Of a stretch of 64,000 nucleotides of DNA, positions 44,321 through 53,191 are shown piece by piece. A program made the position numbers and the translations under genes. The first letter of the stretch is position 1; every line of letters begins with the position of its first letter. The stretch is from Mycolicibacterium sp. MU0053 (GTDB lineage Bacteria; Actinomycetota; Actinomycetes; Mycobacteriales; Mycobacteriaceae). A model generated the notes under the pieces. It had not been told where the DNA came from, searched no databases, and worked only from the letters and a program-made list of their open reading frames with translations. Location of the stretch: NCBI RefSeq assembly GCF_963378095.1, contig NZ_OY726397.1, positions 4,650,001-4,714,000 of the forward strand, written 5' to 3'.

Positions 44321-45094
44321 ATGCCTACCTATCGCGGCGGCCGGCACGAGTACGGCCAGAATTTCCTCAACGACGCGGCCACCGTCCGCGCCATCGTCCA
44401 GACGGTCGCGGCCACCCGCGGTCCGATCGTCGAGATTGGGCCTGGCCGGGGTGCGTTGACCTTCGACCTGCAGCGACTGCGGCGTTCCCTCACGGTCGTC
44501 GAAATCGATCCGCGGCACGCGAGGTGGCTCGAGCAGAAGGTCAAACCCCATGTGCGCGTGATCAATACCGACTTCATCCGGTGGCAGCTACCGGAACACC
44601 CGCACGTCCTGGTCGGGAATCTGCCGTTTCATCAGACCACCGCGATGCTGCGCAAGACACTGCACGCCCCCGGGTGGACCGATGCGGTGCTGCTGGTGCA
44701 GTGGGAAGTCGCACGACGACGGGCCGGGATCGGCGGGGCGAGCATGATGACCGCCCAGTGGTGGCCGTGGGTCGACTTCACCGTCGGGCAACGAGTACCC
44801 GCCTCGGCGTTCACGCCGCGCCCGTCGGTGGATGCGGGGCTGTTGGTGATGTCGCGGCGGCCCGATCCGCTGCTCCACTGGAACGAGCACCGCCGCTACC
44901 GCAGTTTTGTCCACGCGGTGTTCACCGGACGCGGACGCGGGCTGCCGGCGATCCTCACCAAAGTGTGCGAAAAGCGCACGCACACCCCGATCCGGGCCTG
45001 GCTCGCCGCGCACCGATTGAGCAATTCCGCTCTGCCCAAGCAGTTGTCGGCCGCGCAGTGGGCCCAGCTGTTCTTGATCGCGACGCGCCGCTGA
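44321..45094 (+). CDS. erm: Erm 23S rRNA (adenine-2058-N6) methyltransferase
   Basis: A 257-residue SAM-dependent rRNA methyltransferase that confers macrolide-lincosamide-streptogramin B resistance. HEYGQNFL is the RNA-side N-terminus, and VEIGPGRGALT (37-47) is the SAM loop. EIDPRH (61-66) binds the SAM ribose, and NLPF (100-103) is the catalytic loop. Length and motifs favour the Erm group (erm(38)/(39)/(40)-like) over KsgA/RsmA, which normally has NLPY and a longer C-terminal domain. GGAG lies six bases before the ATG. Expression is probably inducible through the leader attenuator and a WhiB7-type promoter. Confidence 0.88.
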   Translation: MPTYRGGRHEYGQNFLNDAATVRAIVQTVAATRGPIVEIGPGRGALTFDLQRLRRSLTVVEIDPRHARWLEQKVKPHVRVINTDFIRWQLPEHPHVLVGNLPFHQTTAMLRKTLHAPGWTDAVLLVQWEVARRRAGIGGASMMTAQWWPWVDFTVGQRVPASAFTPRPSVDAGLLVMSRRPDPLLHWNEHRRYRSFVHAVFTGRGRGLPAILTKVCEKRTHTPIRAWLAAHRLSNSALPKQLSAAQWAQLFLIATRR

Positions 45095-45097
45095 TCG

Positions 45098-45364
45098 CTA
45101 GGTGTGCGGCTCCAGACCGAACTCGAGTCCCCGCAGCGGCAGCGTCGCGGCCACATCGCGCACCTGTTCGGACACGTAGCGACTGGCCAAGATCCGCGCG
45201 GCCTCCGCCGCCGCGTGCAGGTCGGCGTTACCGCTGTGGCCGGCCAACAATGCCAGTGACCCACCCGCGCAACAGAAGTCGGTGCGTAGCTTGGCCAACT
45301 GCACCAATAGCTCCGCGGCGACATCACCCAACTGTTCCTCTGCAGTGCAACCGTCATGACTCAA
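45098..45364 (-). CDS. Small hypothetical protein
   Basis: An 88-residue frame convergent with erm, starting at a TTG (45364) just after an in-frame stop. The predicted protein is mainly helical, with the segments LGDVAAELLVQLAKLRTDF and LHAAAEAARILASRYVSEQV and a Cys-Cys pair in the middle. I recognise no family. The start codon is uncertain and no clear RBS is seen. The coding nature is supported by third-position GC and lack of a better competing frame. Confidence 0.5.
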   Translation of the reverse strand: MSHDGCTAEEQLGDVAAELLVQLAKLRTDFCCAGGSLALLAGHSGNADLHAAAEAARILASRYVSEQVRDVAATLPLRGLEFGLEPHT

Positions 45365-45510
45365 CAGCTGTCACGCCCCCGATCATGTGACATGTGGGCG
45401 CCCCAAGACATGCTTGAGCACCCGACCCCGACCCTTCTGGGCGTTTAGCCTAGGGGTTCACCTGGCTATTTGCACACCCGTGCAGAAAATGTTGCGCAGA
45501 TTACAAACGG

Positions 45511-46278
45511 TCAGCCGAGTGTCAACGCCTTGCGCGCGGCCACGTGGGCCTGGTGTGCGTACCCGCTACCGAATATCGCCACGTGCGCGAGCAACGGGTA
45601 CAGCTGCCGCATCCGAATGCGCTCACGCCAACCCGGCAGCAGCGGGTGTACCCGCTGGTAGCCGTCCACGATCGCCTCGAGGAACGGACAGCCGAACAGG
45701 TGCAACATGGCGATGTCGGTTTCCCGGTGGCCGCCATAGCTGGCCGGGTCGATCAGGACCGCACCCTGCTCGGTCCAGACGATATTGCCGTTCCAGAGAT
45801 CACCGTGCAGTCGCACCGGCACGTCTTCGTCGTCGAAATCACCTGCTCGACAACGAGTTATGGCGCTCTCGATGTCGCTGATCGCGTCGGCCCCCAGCGC
45901 TTTTCGGGCCAGGCCGAGCATGGGCCGCAGACGCTCCTCGGCGTAGAACTGCCCGCAGCTGTCATGATCGGCGAAGGTCATCGGCAGCGGATGCCGCAGC
46001 GGACCGAAGAACCCGTGGCCGTGCCAGCCGTCGGGCGCCGCACCCCAGCTACGTGCTCCGGCGTCGTGAGTCTTGGCCAGCGCCGCTCCGAAGGCGCGCG
46101 CGGCGCCCTCGGTGGCGGCGACGGACTCGAGTCGGACCAGTGTCAGGCTGGTGTCGTCGTGCGCCACGACTTCGGCGCAACGCGCGCCGTGGGCATCCGA
46201 AAGCCAGTGCAGGCCAGCGGCTTCGCAGGCGAAGAAACCCGGCGGGGCGGCCAGGTTGCGTTTGGTGAAGGTCCGCAC
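45511..46278 (-). CDS. Fructosamine-3-kinase family protein
   Basis: A 255-residue aminoglycoside-phosphotransferase-fold kinase. VRLHGDLWNGNIVW is the catalytic loop (Asp and Asn) and IDPASYGGHRETDIAM the metal-binding segment, both diagnostic of the fructosamine kinase family that phosphorylates ketoamine adducts to start deglycation. The GTG at 46278 (RTFTKRNL) is my choice of start; GTG at 46293 is possible. A longer frame reaching 46365 would collide with the divergent hydrolase start. Confidence 0.87.
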   Translation of the reverse strand: MRTFTKRNLAAPPGFFACEAAGLHWLSDAHGARCAEVVAHDDTSLTLVRLESVAATEGAARAFGAALAKTHDAGARSWGAAPDGWHGHGFFGPLRHPLPMTFADHDSCGQFYAEERLRPMLGLARKALGADAISDIESAITRCRAGDFDDEDVPVRLHGDLWNGNIVWTEQGAVLIDPASYGGHRETDIAMLHLFGCPFLEAIVDGYQRVHPLLPGWRERIRMRQLYPLLAHVAIFGSGYAHQAHVAARKALTLG

Positions 46279-46363
46279 CCGTCGAGTATGCACGCCGACC
46301 GCCCGGTTTCGGTGTGAGAGAAATATCTGGCCCGCCGGGTCGACGCCGGTTAGCGTCGAGGTC

Positions 46364-47098
46364 ATGGCTGAGCCCGACCTCCAACAGCTTGCCCGGTCGC
46401 TGTACCGACTCCGGATTCCGGGCGGCCCCGCTCACCTGCTCAACAGCTACCTTTGCGTCGACGACGACGGTGTCACGTTGGTCGATACCGGCTGGCCCGA
46501 CAGCGCCGCACTCATTGCGGATGCCCTGCGCGCGTTGGGTAAACGGCGTCGCGACGTCGTCCGGATAGTTCTGACCCACTTCCACGAGGACCACTGCGGG
46601 TCAGCCGCCGAGATTGCGGACTGGTCCGAGGTGGAAGTGGTTGCCGGCGAGGGTGACGCGGCCTTTGTGCGCGGGGATGTCGCCGGTCCGTATCCGGTGC
46701 TGACCCGACTGGAGGAATCGATCCGTTCCGGCGATGAATGGTCGCTGCATGGACCGCCGTGTCGGGTTGACCGGGCGGTGCGCGACGGCGATGTCCTGGG
46801 CTTCGGCGGTGGTGCTCGCGTGCTGGAGGTCCCCGGTCACACGCCGGGCAGCATCGCGGTACACCTGCCCGCGCTCGACGCCGTACTCACCGGCGATGCA
46901 GTCGCCGAATTCCACGGTCAGGTGATTCTCGGCGTTTTCAACGTGGACCGACAGGCAGCCGCCGAATCGATGCGCCGGCTGGCCGCCACCGGGGCCCGCC
47001 GCGCTGGGTTCGGACACGGCGAGGCCGCACTCGAGGGTGCCGCCGAGCGGATGGCCCCAGCCGTCGACGTCTTCAGCGATGACACGGCAGCCGGATAA
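46364..47098 (+). CDS. Metallo-beta-lactamase-fold hydrolase
   Basis: A 244-residue protein with the MBL zinc motif THFHEDHCGSA (about 67-77), VPGHTPGS for the next His and LTGDAVAEF with the bridging Asp. GHGEA near the C-terminus offers the last His. The class covers thioesterases, glyoxalase II and lactonases; the substrate is not readable. The ATG overlaps the upstream region of the divergent fructosamine kinase gene, so both share a control region of under 100 bp. Confidence 0.87.
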   Translation: MAEPDLQQLARSLYRLRIPGGPAHLLNSYLCVDDDGVTLVDTGWPDSAALIADALRALGKRRRDVVRIVLTHFHEDHCGSAAEIADWSEVEVVAGEGDAAFVRGDVAGPYPVLTRLEESIRSGDEWSLHGPPCRVDRAVRDGDVLGFGGGARVLEVPGHTPGSIAVHLPALDAVLTGDAVAEFHGQVILGVFNVDRQAAAESMRRLAATGARRAGFGHGEAALEGAAERMAPAVDVFSDDTAAG

Positions 47099-47111
47099 AC
47101 CCGAGAGAAGA

Positions 47112-47139
47112 ACGGGCCCCCGCGCGTGCGGGGGCCCGT
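47112..47139. terminator. Bidirectional hairpin between convergent genes
   Basis: ACGGGCCCCCGC and GCGGGGGCCCGT form a perfect 12-bp stem around a GCGT loop, between the hydrolase stop (47098) and the first PE-PPE-like stop (47152). No U-tract follows, as is common in mycobacteria. Confidence 0.8.
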
Positions 47140-47151
47140 CCTAGCGGCGGA

Positions 47152-49467
47152 TCACTCGTCCGCTGTCGACTTCTTCTCGGCCTTCGGCTTCGGGGTCACC
47201 GCCTTCTTCAGCTTCTCGGTGGTGTCCTTGACCGACTTCTTGATGTTGTCACCGGCCTGCTTGACGCCGGCACGGACGTTACTGACCGCCTTCTTGGTGG
47301 CGGCCCGCCGCTCGGTTGCGTCGGCCTTCACCTTGGCGCGGAGTTCGCTCACCCCTTCTCGCAGCTCGCCGCCGCCGAAGATCGATCGTTTCGCGGTCTT
47401 CGCGACACCGGCATTCGGCTCGTCGTCGGCGGCGGTCAGCGCGAGCGGCGCTCCCTCGTCCGGCACCGGACCCTGGATGGCCGCACCCGCGCCCTCCACG
47501 GCGGCCGTGACTCCAGCACCAATCTGCCCGGCGGTCTGGATCACCGGGGCAACGACCTTGCCGACCGCGCGCTGTCGTTGCGCCAGGGCCTCCTGACTGC
47601 GATCGAAAGGCGACTCCGGCAGGTGCGGCCCGATGGCGGCCAGGGCTTGCGAGACGCCGTCACCGACGTCACGGCTGACGGTCGTGATCGCGTCACCCGG
47701 CACCCGAAGTAGCTGCGCAACCTCGGGGGCCACCTCCGCCTCGATGCCGATCTCGTTGAGTAGCTCGACAACGCGCACCAGCGTTCGCTCCAGGACGTCG
47801 GTCATCTCGTCGCCCACCCCCTTGCCGAGGACGGAGATCAGATCGCCGGGCAGGTACAGCGCAGTCTCGCGATCCAGCGTCTGGGTTCCGAACAGGGTCT
47901 GGACGTGGTGCTCGAGATGCGTCCGGTCATAGGTGATTTCACCGGTGACCGGGTCCACGTTGCGGACCACGTCGGCGTAGGCGATGTTCGTCAGGACCTT
48001 CAGCAGCGGCTCGATCGCGTCGGCACCCGGGGTGTTGATGTCCTCGCCCGTGACCAGACCGAAAAGCTGAGCCGGCAGCCGGAACGGGGCCAACAACGGC
48101 AACTGCGACTGGGTGAGCGTCGCGTAGATCGTGCCGTCGGGAGCCACGTAGGTCTTCACACCAATGGGCGGGTCCGCGGGATCGACAGCGCCGGAACCCA
48201 ACTCGAGCAGACCGCCCAGCAGGTTGAAGACCAAGAGCGAAGACGCTGCGGAGTTGGCCCAGGCAACGGGATTAGCGGTCAGCGGGGCATCGGAGAGCAG
48301 ATCGTACTCCCAGGTGGCGTCGGCCTTGATGGTGATGAGGATGGGCTGACCGTCCGCATTCTCCAGGGCGGCTATCAGCGTCTCCAAGGAGATGTCGTCG
48401 ATCGGTTCGCCGCGAAGAAGCTTCGCGACCAATTCGGGATCAACGCCATCGGGCAGGACGTCCTGGCGATCCGGAGTGACGGGGTTGGTCCCGGTGATCT
48501 CCTGGTAGATCGGCGCGAACTGCGAGTACAGCCCGCCGCCGGGCCGGCCCGGATTCCGCAGCAGGATCAGCGACAGCAGTGTCGCGTCGATGACACCGCC
48601 GGGAGTTACCTCGAGGTCAGGCTGCGCCGTCGGATTGGGCATCGGAACTTGGTGGCCGATGCCAGGGATGTTCAGGGCATAAGCCGCTGTCGCCAGTTCG
48701 ATGATGTTCGAGAATGTCTGGCTCTGCGTCGTCCGGCCGGTGGGGTCATTCGCGCCGACAATGACAATCTGCCTGGGCCCGGTGAGGGGGTCTCCCACCG
48801 TGACCGGGTCATACCCTTCGGGGGTTTGACCCTTGAAGTTGTCGACGAGGGCCTGGTATGCCTGTCCCGCAGCGATCGCCCCGTCGCCGTAGGCGATGAG
48901 GTTGACGTTCTGGAGATAAGCCGTCCAGTTGACCAGCGGCGCCAATGCTTGGGCCAAATCGCCGCCTCCCGCGACGTAGGCCACGATCGCCAGCGGATCG
49001 GCGCTGGTGAGGTCGGTGGGCGACACCCATTGGCCCCACGTCGTCGTCGTCCAGCCACCCGAAAAGAGCGGTATACCGAAAAGTCCTGTGCCAGTTCGGC
49101 TGTAACCGAACGACATGGTGCTCGGGTTGTACCAGGTCTGCCAGGCCGGGGCCGCCGCGTTCACCGGCGTTGCGCCCCAAGCGATCAGCGGGTTGTTGTC
49201 CTTGACGCCGACGACGGCATTGTTGATGGCCTTCGGATCGGACGGCAGCGTCGGTACCCCGCCAACCAGGTCGGCCGGCAACCACGACGGCAACCCGATC
49301 ACGTAGGTTTCGCTCGCCACGGCGTTGGCGATCGGCGGCGCCAACCCCACCGACACCGCGGTCGCGACTGCCGCCCCGACCAGCACCGCCTTCTTGGTCT
49401 TGGTGCCGGCAATCCTGCGACGACGCGCTCGCGCGCCTTCATTCTTTGCTACTCGTACCGTGCGCAT
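47152..49467 (-). CDS. Secreted PE-PPE-domain-like protein 1 with Lys-rich tail
   Basis: A 771-residue exported protein. A long basic n-region (NEGARARRRR) and a hydrophobic core lead to a signal-peptide site near ANAVA. The PE-PPE/serine-hydrolase-like fold follows: TYVIGLPSWLP, WTTTTWGQWVSPTD and NLIAYGDGAIAAGQAYQ. At the nucleophile elbow, where relatives have GYSQG, the sequence has AYGDGA, so the Ser is missing. The middle repeats the family segment LLRNPGRPGGGLYSQFAPIY. The final 75 residues are highly charged and Lys/Ala-rich (KTAKRSIF to KPKAEKKSTADE). It is related to the two genes upstream. GGGGGAG precedes the ATG. Its promoter has 11-bp-spaced CTGAG repeats. Confidence 0.8.
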   Translation of the reverse strand: MRTVRVAKNEGARARRRRIAGTKTKKAVLVGAAVATAVSVGLAPPIANAVASETYVIGLPSWLPADLVGGVPTLPSDPKAINNAVVGVKDNNPLIAWGATPVNAAAPAWQTWYNPSTMSFGYSRTGTGLFGIPLFSGGWTTTTWGQWVSPTDLTSADPLAIVAYVAGGGDLAQALAPLVNWTAYLQNVNLIAYGDGAIAAGQAYQALVDNFKGQTPEGYDPVTVGDPLTGPRQIVIVGANDPTGRTTQSQTFSNIIELATAAYALNIPGIGHQVPMPNPTAQPDLEVTPGGVIDATLLSLILLRNPGRPGGGLYSQFAPIYQEITGTNPVTPDRQDVLPDGVDPELVAKLLRGEPIDDISLETLIAALENADGQPILITIKADATWEYDLLSDAPLTANPVAWANSAASSLLVFNLLGGLLELGSGAVDPADPPIGVKTYVAPDGTIYATLTQSQLPLLAPFRLPAQLFGLVTGEDINTPGADAIEPLLKVLTNIAYADVVRNVDPVTGEITYDRTHLEHHVQTLFGTQTLDRETALYLPGDLISVLGKGVGDEMTDVLERTLVRVVELLNEIGIEAEVAPEVAQLLRVPGDAITTVSRDVGDGVSQALAAIGPHLPESPFDRSQEALAQRQRAVGKVVAPVIQTAGQIGAGVTAAVEGAGAAIQGPVPDEGAPLALTAADDEPNAGVAKTAKRSIFGGGELREGVSELRAKVKADATERRAATKKAVSNVRAGVKQAGDNIKKSVKDTTEKLKKAVTPKPKAEKKSTADE

Positions 49468-49533
49468 ACAGCTCCCCCTACTGAACAGTGCATGGATACT
49501 GCACTCCTGGAGGGCTGCGGCGAGCGAGCTCGT

Positions 49534-49560
49534 CTCAGCCCTTTCTCAGGTTCAACTCAG
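49534..49560 (-). promoter_or_regulatory. Three CTGAG direct repeats, proximal to gene 1
   Basis: CTCAG on the plus strand (CTGAG in the direction of transcription) starts at 49534, 49545 and 49556, exactly 11 bp apart, one helical turn. They lie about 67-93 bases upstream of the start codon. This layout fits an OmpR-type response-regulator operator. Confidence 0.65.
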
Positions 49561-49720
49561 AGTTATGTGGGCTGCGTGTTGTGCTGCGGTATAGATCGGT
49601 CCCGCCAGAAATACGGTCCCGCTGGGTGTTTACCCAAACCGGGTGATCACAAGCGACGGCTTCGACGGCAACCGCACCGGCTGGGTGCTCCAGCCGAACT
49701 TCTTAACCCCCGCCCCCCAC

Positions 49721-49736
49721 CTCAGGTAACTCTCAG
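49721..49736 (-). promoter_or_regulatory. Two CTGAG direct repeats, distal to gene 1
   Basis: CTCAG at 49721 and 49732 (11-bp period), with GTAACT between them. The equivalent pair upstream of gene 2 (53176) has GTAAAT between. Confidence 0.65.
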
Positions 49737-49852
49737 CTTCCCCTGGCCAACAAGCTACACGGAGATCGCGCCGCGCGCAGGCCATATCGAACCGTTGCTG
49801 AATGTACCCCCCGTTGCATAAACGGCCGCTGCGCAGCCGCCCCCGGGAAGTA

Positions 49853-49884
49853 AGTCGCCCCCTCCCGATCGGGAGGGGGCGACT
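49853..49884. terminator. Hairpin terminator of PE-PPE-like gene 2
   Basis: AGTCGCCCCCTCCC and GGGAGGGGGCGACT form a perfect 14-bp stem with a GATC loop. A T6 tract lies beyond it on the plus strand (A-tract on the minus strand before the stem), so it can act in both directions. Confidence 0.82.
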
Positions 49885-49923
49885 GTCCGTTTTTTACTTG
49901 CACGCGCACGCCGCTAACGCGGC

Positions 49924-52900
49924 CTACTCATCTCCGCCGCGCACCTTCTTCTCGGCCTTCGGCTTCGGAGCCACCGCCTTCCTGACCTTCTCGGCGGTGT
50001 CCTTGACCGACTTCTTGATGTTGTCACCGGCCTTCTTGACATTGGCCTTGGCGTTGTCGCGGGCCTGCTTCACATTGGCGCGGACCTCGTCGCGGGCGTC
50101 CTTCAAATCGGCCCTGGTCTTGGTCAGCGAGTCCTGCAGACGCGTCTTGCCCACGGCGCCGGCGGATTCCGACGTTGCGGGTTGCTGCTCGGCCAGAGCC
50201 ACCTCGGCATCGCTGTCTTCGCCCGATGCCGGTCCGCCCTGGACCTCATCGGTGGCGGTCGCCGGATCGACCACGTCCCCGTCGAGGTCCTTGACCGGCT
50301 TCACCTCCCGGTCCGTGTCGCGTTGAGCGGCGGCGAGTTGCGTCTGCCGGTCACCGTTGGAACGTTGCTGCAGCGCATCGGGTTCCACGGCGTCCACCGC
50401 ACCGCCGAGCACCGTGCCCACACCCGCGCCGACCTTGGCGCTGACCTCCGTGATGACGCTGCCGAGCCGCGGCACGGTCTTCGTCCAGGCCTCCTTCAGC
50501 TCGGCGGGCAGCGCCACGTCGATCTCGCCGAGGAGCTTCTCGGCCCCGGCCAGGAACCGGCCGTTGATGTCGGTGATCTCGGCACCCAACCCGGCGCCGA
50601 GGATCGCGATGACGTCGCCGGCCAGTTGAGCGCGTTCGGCCGTCGTCATCGTCGGAGTGCCGAAAAGGGTCGGCACGTGCATCTGATCCAGCGTGCGGTC
50701 ATAGGAGACGGTTCCGTCGGGATTCTCCACCCGTACCCAGTCGGTGTAGGCAACGTTGGTCAACGTCTTCAACAGCGGCTCCAGGGCATCGACGAGCGGG
50801 GTGTTGATGTCCTCGCCGGTCGCGGTCTCGATCGCCCCGGCCAACAGCCGGATGGGTGACAACAGCGGCAACTGACCGAGCGTGACGGTGCCGTAGATGG
50901 TGCCGTCATCGGCCACGTAGCTCTCGAAGTCCAAGTCACCGTCGTCGTAGGTGACCAGTGCGGAGGCCACGTTCACCGCCAGCAGCGCGGCCGCGGCAGA
51001 GTTGGCCCACGCCAACGGATTCGCAGTCACCGGAGCGTCGGACAGCAGGTCGTACTGCCACGTCAGGTCCGTCTTGATGGTGATCACCATGGGCTTGCCG
51101 TCGGCGTCCTCCAGCATCGCGACCAGGTTGCCGAGGTCATCGATCGTGATGTCCGGCGCGCCACCCTCGCCGAGCAGCAGCTTGGCGATGTCCAGACCCT
51201 CCAGCCCCGCCGGCAGGACATTCTGGCTGTCCGGAGACACCGGGTTGTTGCCGGTGAGTTCCTCGTAGATGGGCGCGAACCGGGCGTACAGACCACCGTT
51301 GGCACGCCCCGGATTACGCAGCAGCGCCAGGGTGAACAGGTGGATGTCGAGCACGCCGCCCGGGATCTCGCTGTAGGCCGGCCCGTCCGCGGGCAGGTCC
51401 GGGAACACCAGGTCGCCGGGCAGTGGGTAGGACGAGATGACCTCGTCCCAGCCCCCGTCACCGGTGGTGTGGTTGACCTCCCGCACCACCCGGTTGCCGT
51501 CCTCGTCGGTGGTGATGACGATGTAGCGACCATCGGTCTGCGGCGCCCCGGCCTTGATCTCGCCGGAGGTCACCGCGTCGATGAACTTCTGATACGCCAA
51601 GCCCGCCGCGATGGCTCCGTCGCCGTAGCCGATCAGGTTGGTGTTGTGGAAATAGGCGGTCCAGTTCAGCAGTGGGGCAAGGAATCCCATATCGCCGGAC
51701 AGGTAGTACGCCAGATCCCGGGTGGTCAGCCCGGTCAGGGCACTCAAGCTCGACAGATCGAAGTCCCCGTTGAGCAGCGCGGCAAGATCCAGATCCTGCA
51801 GTCCGAAGATGTCGTCGGTCGGCGAGACCCACTGCCCGAACGTAGTGGTGGTCCACCCGCCGGGAATCCAGCCGTACGTGGGTTGATCTTCGGAGACCTG
51901 CTTCGGAATGCTGGGATCGACCAGCGCTGCGGCCCGGTCGTCCCAGCTCGCCCCGGGCAATCCGAACATCGTGCGGTTCAGGTTGTAATCGATGTCGCCG
52001 ACGTCGATGGTCCCCATCTGATTCGTCAGCCAGTTCCAAGCGCCATCCCAGGCGGCGCCGCGGCCAGGCACCCACGACGGGAGTGGGTTGGCCGGCTTCT
52101 TCAGGCCCAATTCAGCGGGGTCGATCTGCACGGGATACGCGCCCTGGTACACACCGGTTTCCAGGAAGTCGTCGAGCGCCGCGGGATCGCCCTGGAACGG
52201 GTTGTCGATGGAGACTGTCGTCGTGATCGGCGCACCAACGGACTGGCCGGCGATCTTCTGCTGGTCCCAGCGTCCCAGCAGGCTGGCAAGGCTCACCGAC
52301 CCGAGAACCGGGATCGAGTAGCCCGAGTTCCACCAGCTCGGTTGCGCCACCGTGTAGGAGATCGTGACGTTGATGGTGTCCGCGACGAGGATCGCTTCTC
52401 GATCCTCCTGCATGACCGCGGCGAGCGCATCCTCGAAAGCTTGCTGGTACTCCGGGTTGTCGACCAGCACCGGTTCCGTGCCGATCTGACCCCACTCCCG
52501 CGGCGTGTAGTACTGGTCGCGGTCCGAATTGGTCAGCTCATTGAGGTCGAGTTGCCCCAGCAAGGCCGTGATGTCAGCCGCGGACAGGTCCCCGAGGTCG
52601 ATGTCGCCGAGGTTCAATCCGCCCAGGTTCGGGTTGTACCACTGCACCCACTGCGGGTTGAGTGCGACTCCGCCGGTACCCCACCCGATCAGGGTGGCAG
52701 CCGGCTTCTTCCGATCGTCGACGATCGCGTTGTAGAGCGCGTTGGCGTCGTTCTCGAAGTTGTTGACGCCCAGCCAATCCGGCGCCCCGACGATGTAGGT
52801 CGCGGCCTCCGCGGTAAACGGTGCGACGCTCACGGCGACGGCGCTGAGCACAGCCACGCCGCTGAGCGCGACCTTCGCTGCCGCGGTGCGGCCCAGCCGA

Positions 52901-52950
52901 CGACGGCGCGCCCGCGCCCCCTCCTTGTTTGCTGGCATGAACGTGCGCAT
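49924..52950 (-). CDS. Secreted PE-PPE-domain-like protein 2 with Lys-rich tail
   Basis: A 1008-residue exported paralogue of protein 1. The same basic start (NKEGARARRRR) precedes a signal peptide ending near AEA-A. ATYIVGAPDWLG and WTTTTFGQWVSPTDD are present. NLIGYGDGAIAAGLAYQ again shows Gly-Asp-Gly in place of the Ser nucleophile elbow. Asp/Leu-rich insertions (LGGLNLGDIDLGDL and LQDLDLAALL) account for the extra length. The C-terminus is a charged helix-forming tail with KQARDNAKANVKKAGDNIKK and KPKAEKK. RBS and start context (GGGGGAGTTGTATGCG) match gene 1. It probably arose by tandem duplication with gene 1 and is controlled by the same repeats. Confidence 0.8.
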   Translation of the reverse strand: MRTFMPANKEGARARRRRLGRTAAAKVALSGVAVLSAVAVSVAPFTAEAATYIVGAPDWLGVNNFENDANALYNAIVDDRKKPAATLIGWGTGGVALNPQWVQWYNPNLGGLNLGDIDLGDLSAADITALLGQLDLNELTNSDRDQYYTPREWGQIGTEPVLVDNPEYQQAFEDALAAVMQEDREAILVADTINVTISYTVAQPSWWNSGYSIPVLGSVSLASLLGRWDQQKIAGQSVGAPITTTVSIDNPFQGDPAALDDFLETGVYQGAYPVQIDPAELGLKKPANPLPSWVPGRGAAWDGAWNWLTNQMGTIDVGDIDYNLNRTMFGLPGASWDDRAAALVDPSIPKQVSEDQPTYGWIPGGWTTTTFGQWVSPTDDIFGLQDLDLAALLNGDFDLSSLSALTGLTTRDLAYYLSGDMGFLAPLLNWTAYFHNTNLIGYGDGAIAAGLAYQKFIDAVTSGEIKAGAPQTDGRYIVITTDEDGNRVVREVNHTTGDGGWDEVISSYPLPGDLVFPDLPADGPAYSEIPGGVLDIHLFTLALLRNPGRANGGLYARFAPIYEELTGNNPVSPDSQNVLPAGLEGLDIAKLLLGEGGAPDITIDDLGNLVAMLEDADGKPMVITIKTDLTWQYDLLSDAPVTANPLAWANSAAAALLAVNVASALVTYDDGDLDFESYVADDGTIYGTVTLGQLPLLSPIRLLAGAIETATGEDINTPLVDALEPLLKTLTNVAYTDWVRVENPDGTVSYDRTLDQMHVPTLFGTPTMTTAERAQLAGDVIAILGAGLGAEITDINGRFLAGAEKLLGEIDVALPAELKEAWTKTVPRLGSVITEVSAKVGAGVGTVLGGAVDAVEPDALQQRSNGDRQTQLAAAQRDTDREVKPVKDLDGDVVDPATATDEVQGGPASGEDSDAEVALAEQQPATSESAGAVGKTRLQDSLTKTRADLKDARDEVRANVKQARDNAKANVKKAGDNIKKSVKDTAEKVRKAVAPKPKAEKKVRGGDE

Positions 52951-53001
52951 ACAACTCCCCCATCTCGTCGGTGTCAGTGCTCGCCGAAATCGGCGATCGG
53001 C

Positions 53002-53017
53002 CTCAGCTTCAGCTCAG
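53002..53017 (-). promoter_or_regulatory. Two CTGAG direct repeats, proximal to gene 2
   Basis: CTCAG at 53002 and 53013, 11 bp apart, 52-67 bases upstream of the gene 2 start, the same distance as the proximal set of gene 1. Confidence 0.62.
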
Positions 53018-53175
53018 GTTGGTGCGGGCCTGCTCCCCGCGAGCCAGTGCATAGCTACTGGCTTGAAATACTCTGTCCGGCTCCATATTCCGAGCCTCAA
53101 CGCTGCGGGGGGCGGCTACCGCCGCTTAACCCACGCGTTGTTTCAGTCGCTGCTCATCGACGTCGACCCCGACCT

Positions 53176-53191
53176 CTCAGGTAAATCTCAG
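53176..53191 (-). promoter_or_regulatory. Two CTGAG direct repeats, distal to gene 2
   Basis: CTCAGGTAAATCTCAG, repeats at 53176 and 53187, 11-bp period. About 20 bases further upstream follows AAGCTACACGG, as in the distal region of gene 1. Confidence 0.65.

Larger units (their letters stand above)
49468..49923. other. Intergenic region between PE-PPE-like genes 1 and 2
   Basis: No protein gene is supported in these 456 bp. It holds two sets of CTCAG repeats (proximal, and distal 254 bp before the start of gene 1) and an element AAGCTACACGG-N-GATCGCG (about 49750-49770) that recurs upstream of gene 2. The hairpin terminator of gene 2 is also here. Confidence 0.6.

Noticed and set aside
44321..45094. 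KsgA/RsmA 16S rRNA dimethyltransferase as alternative identity for erm
   Set aside because: NLPF motif, length of 257 residues, leader peptide with IAVV and resistance-type promoter all favour Erm.
47905..49821. 638-codon plus-strand frame across PE-PPE-like gene 1 and its promoter
   Set aside because: It runs through the CTCAG operators and is antisense to a gene with signal peptide and RBS; Arg/Gln-rich shadow.
53020..53115. 24-codon frame between the two repeat pairs of PE-PPE-like gene 2
   Set aside because: A moderate RBS is present, but nothing comparable lies at the matching place before gene 1, and the frame runs into the proximal repeats.
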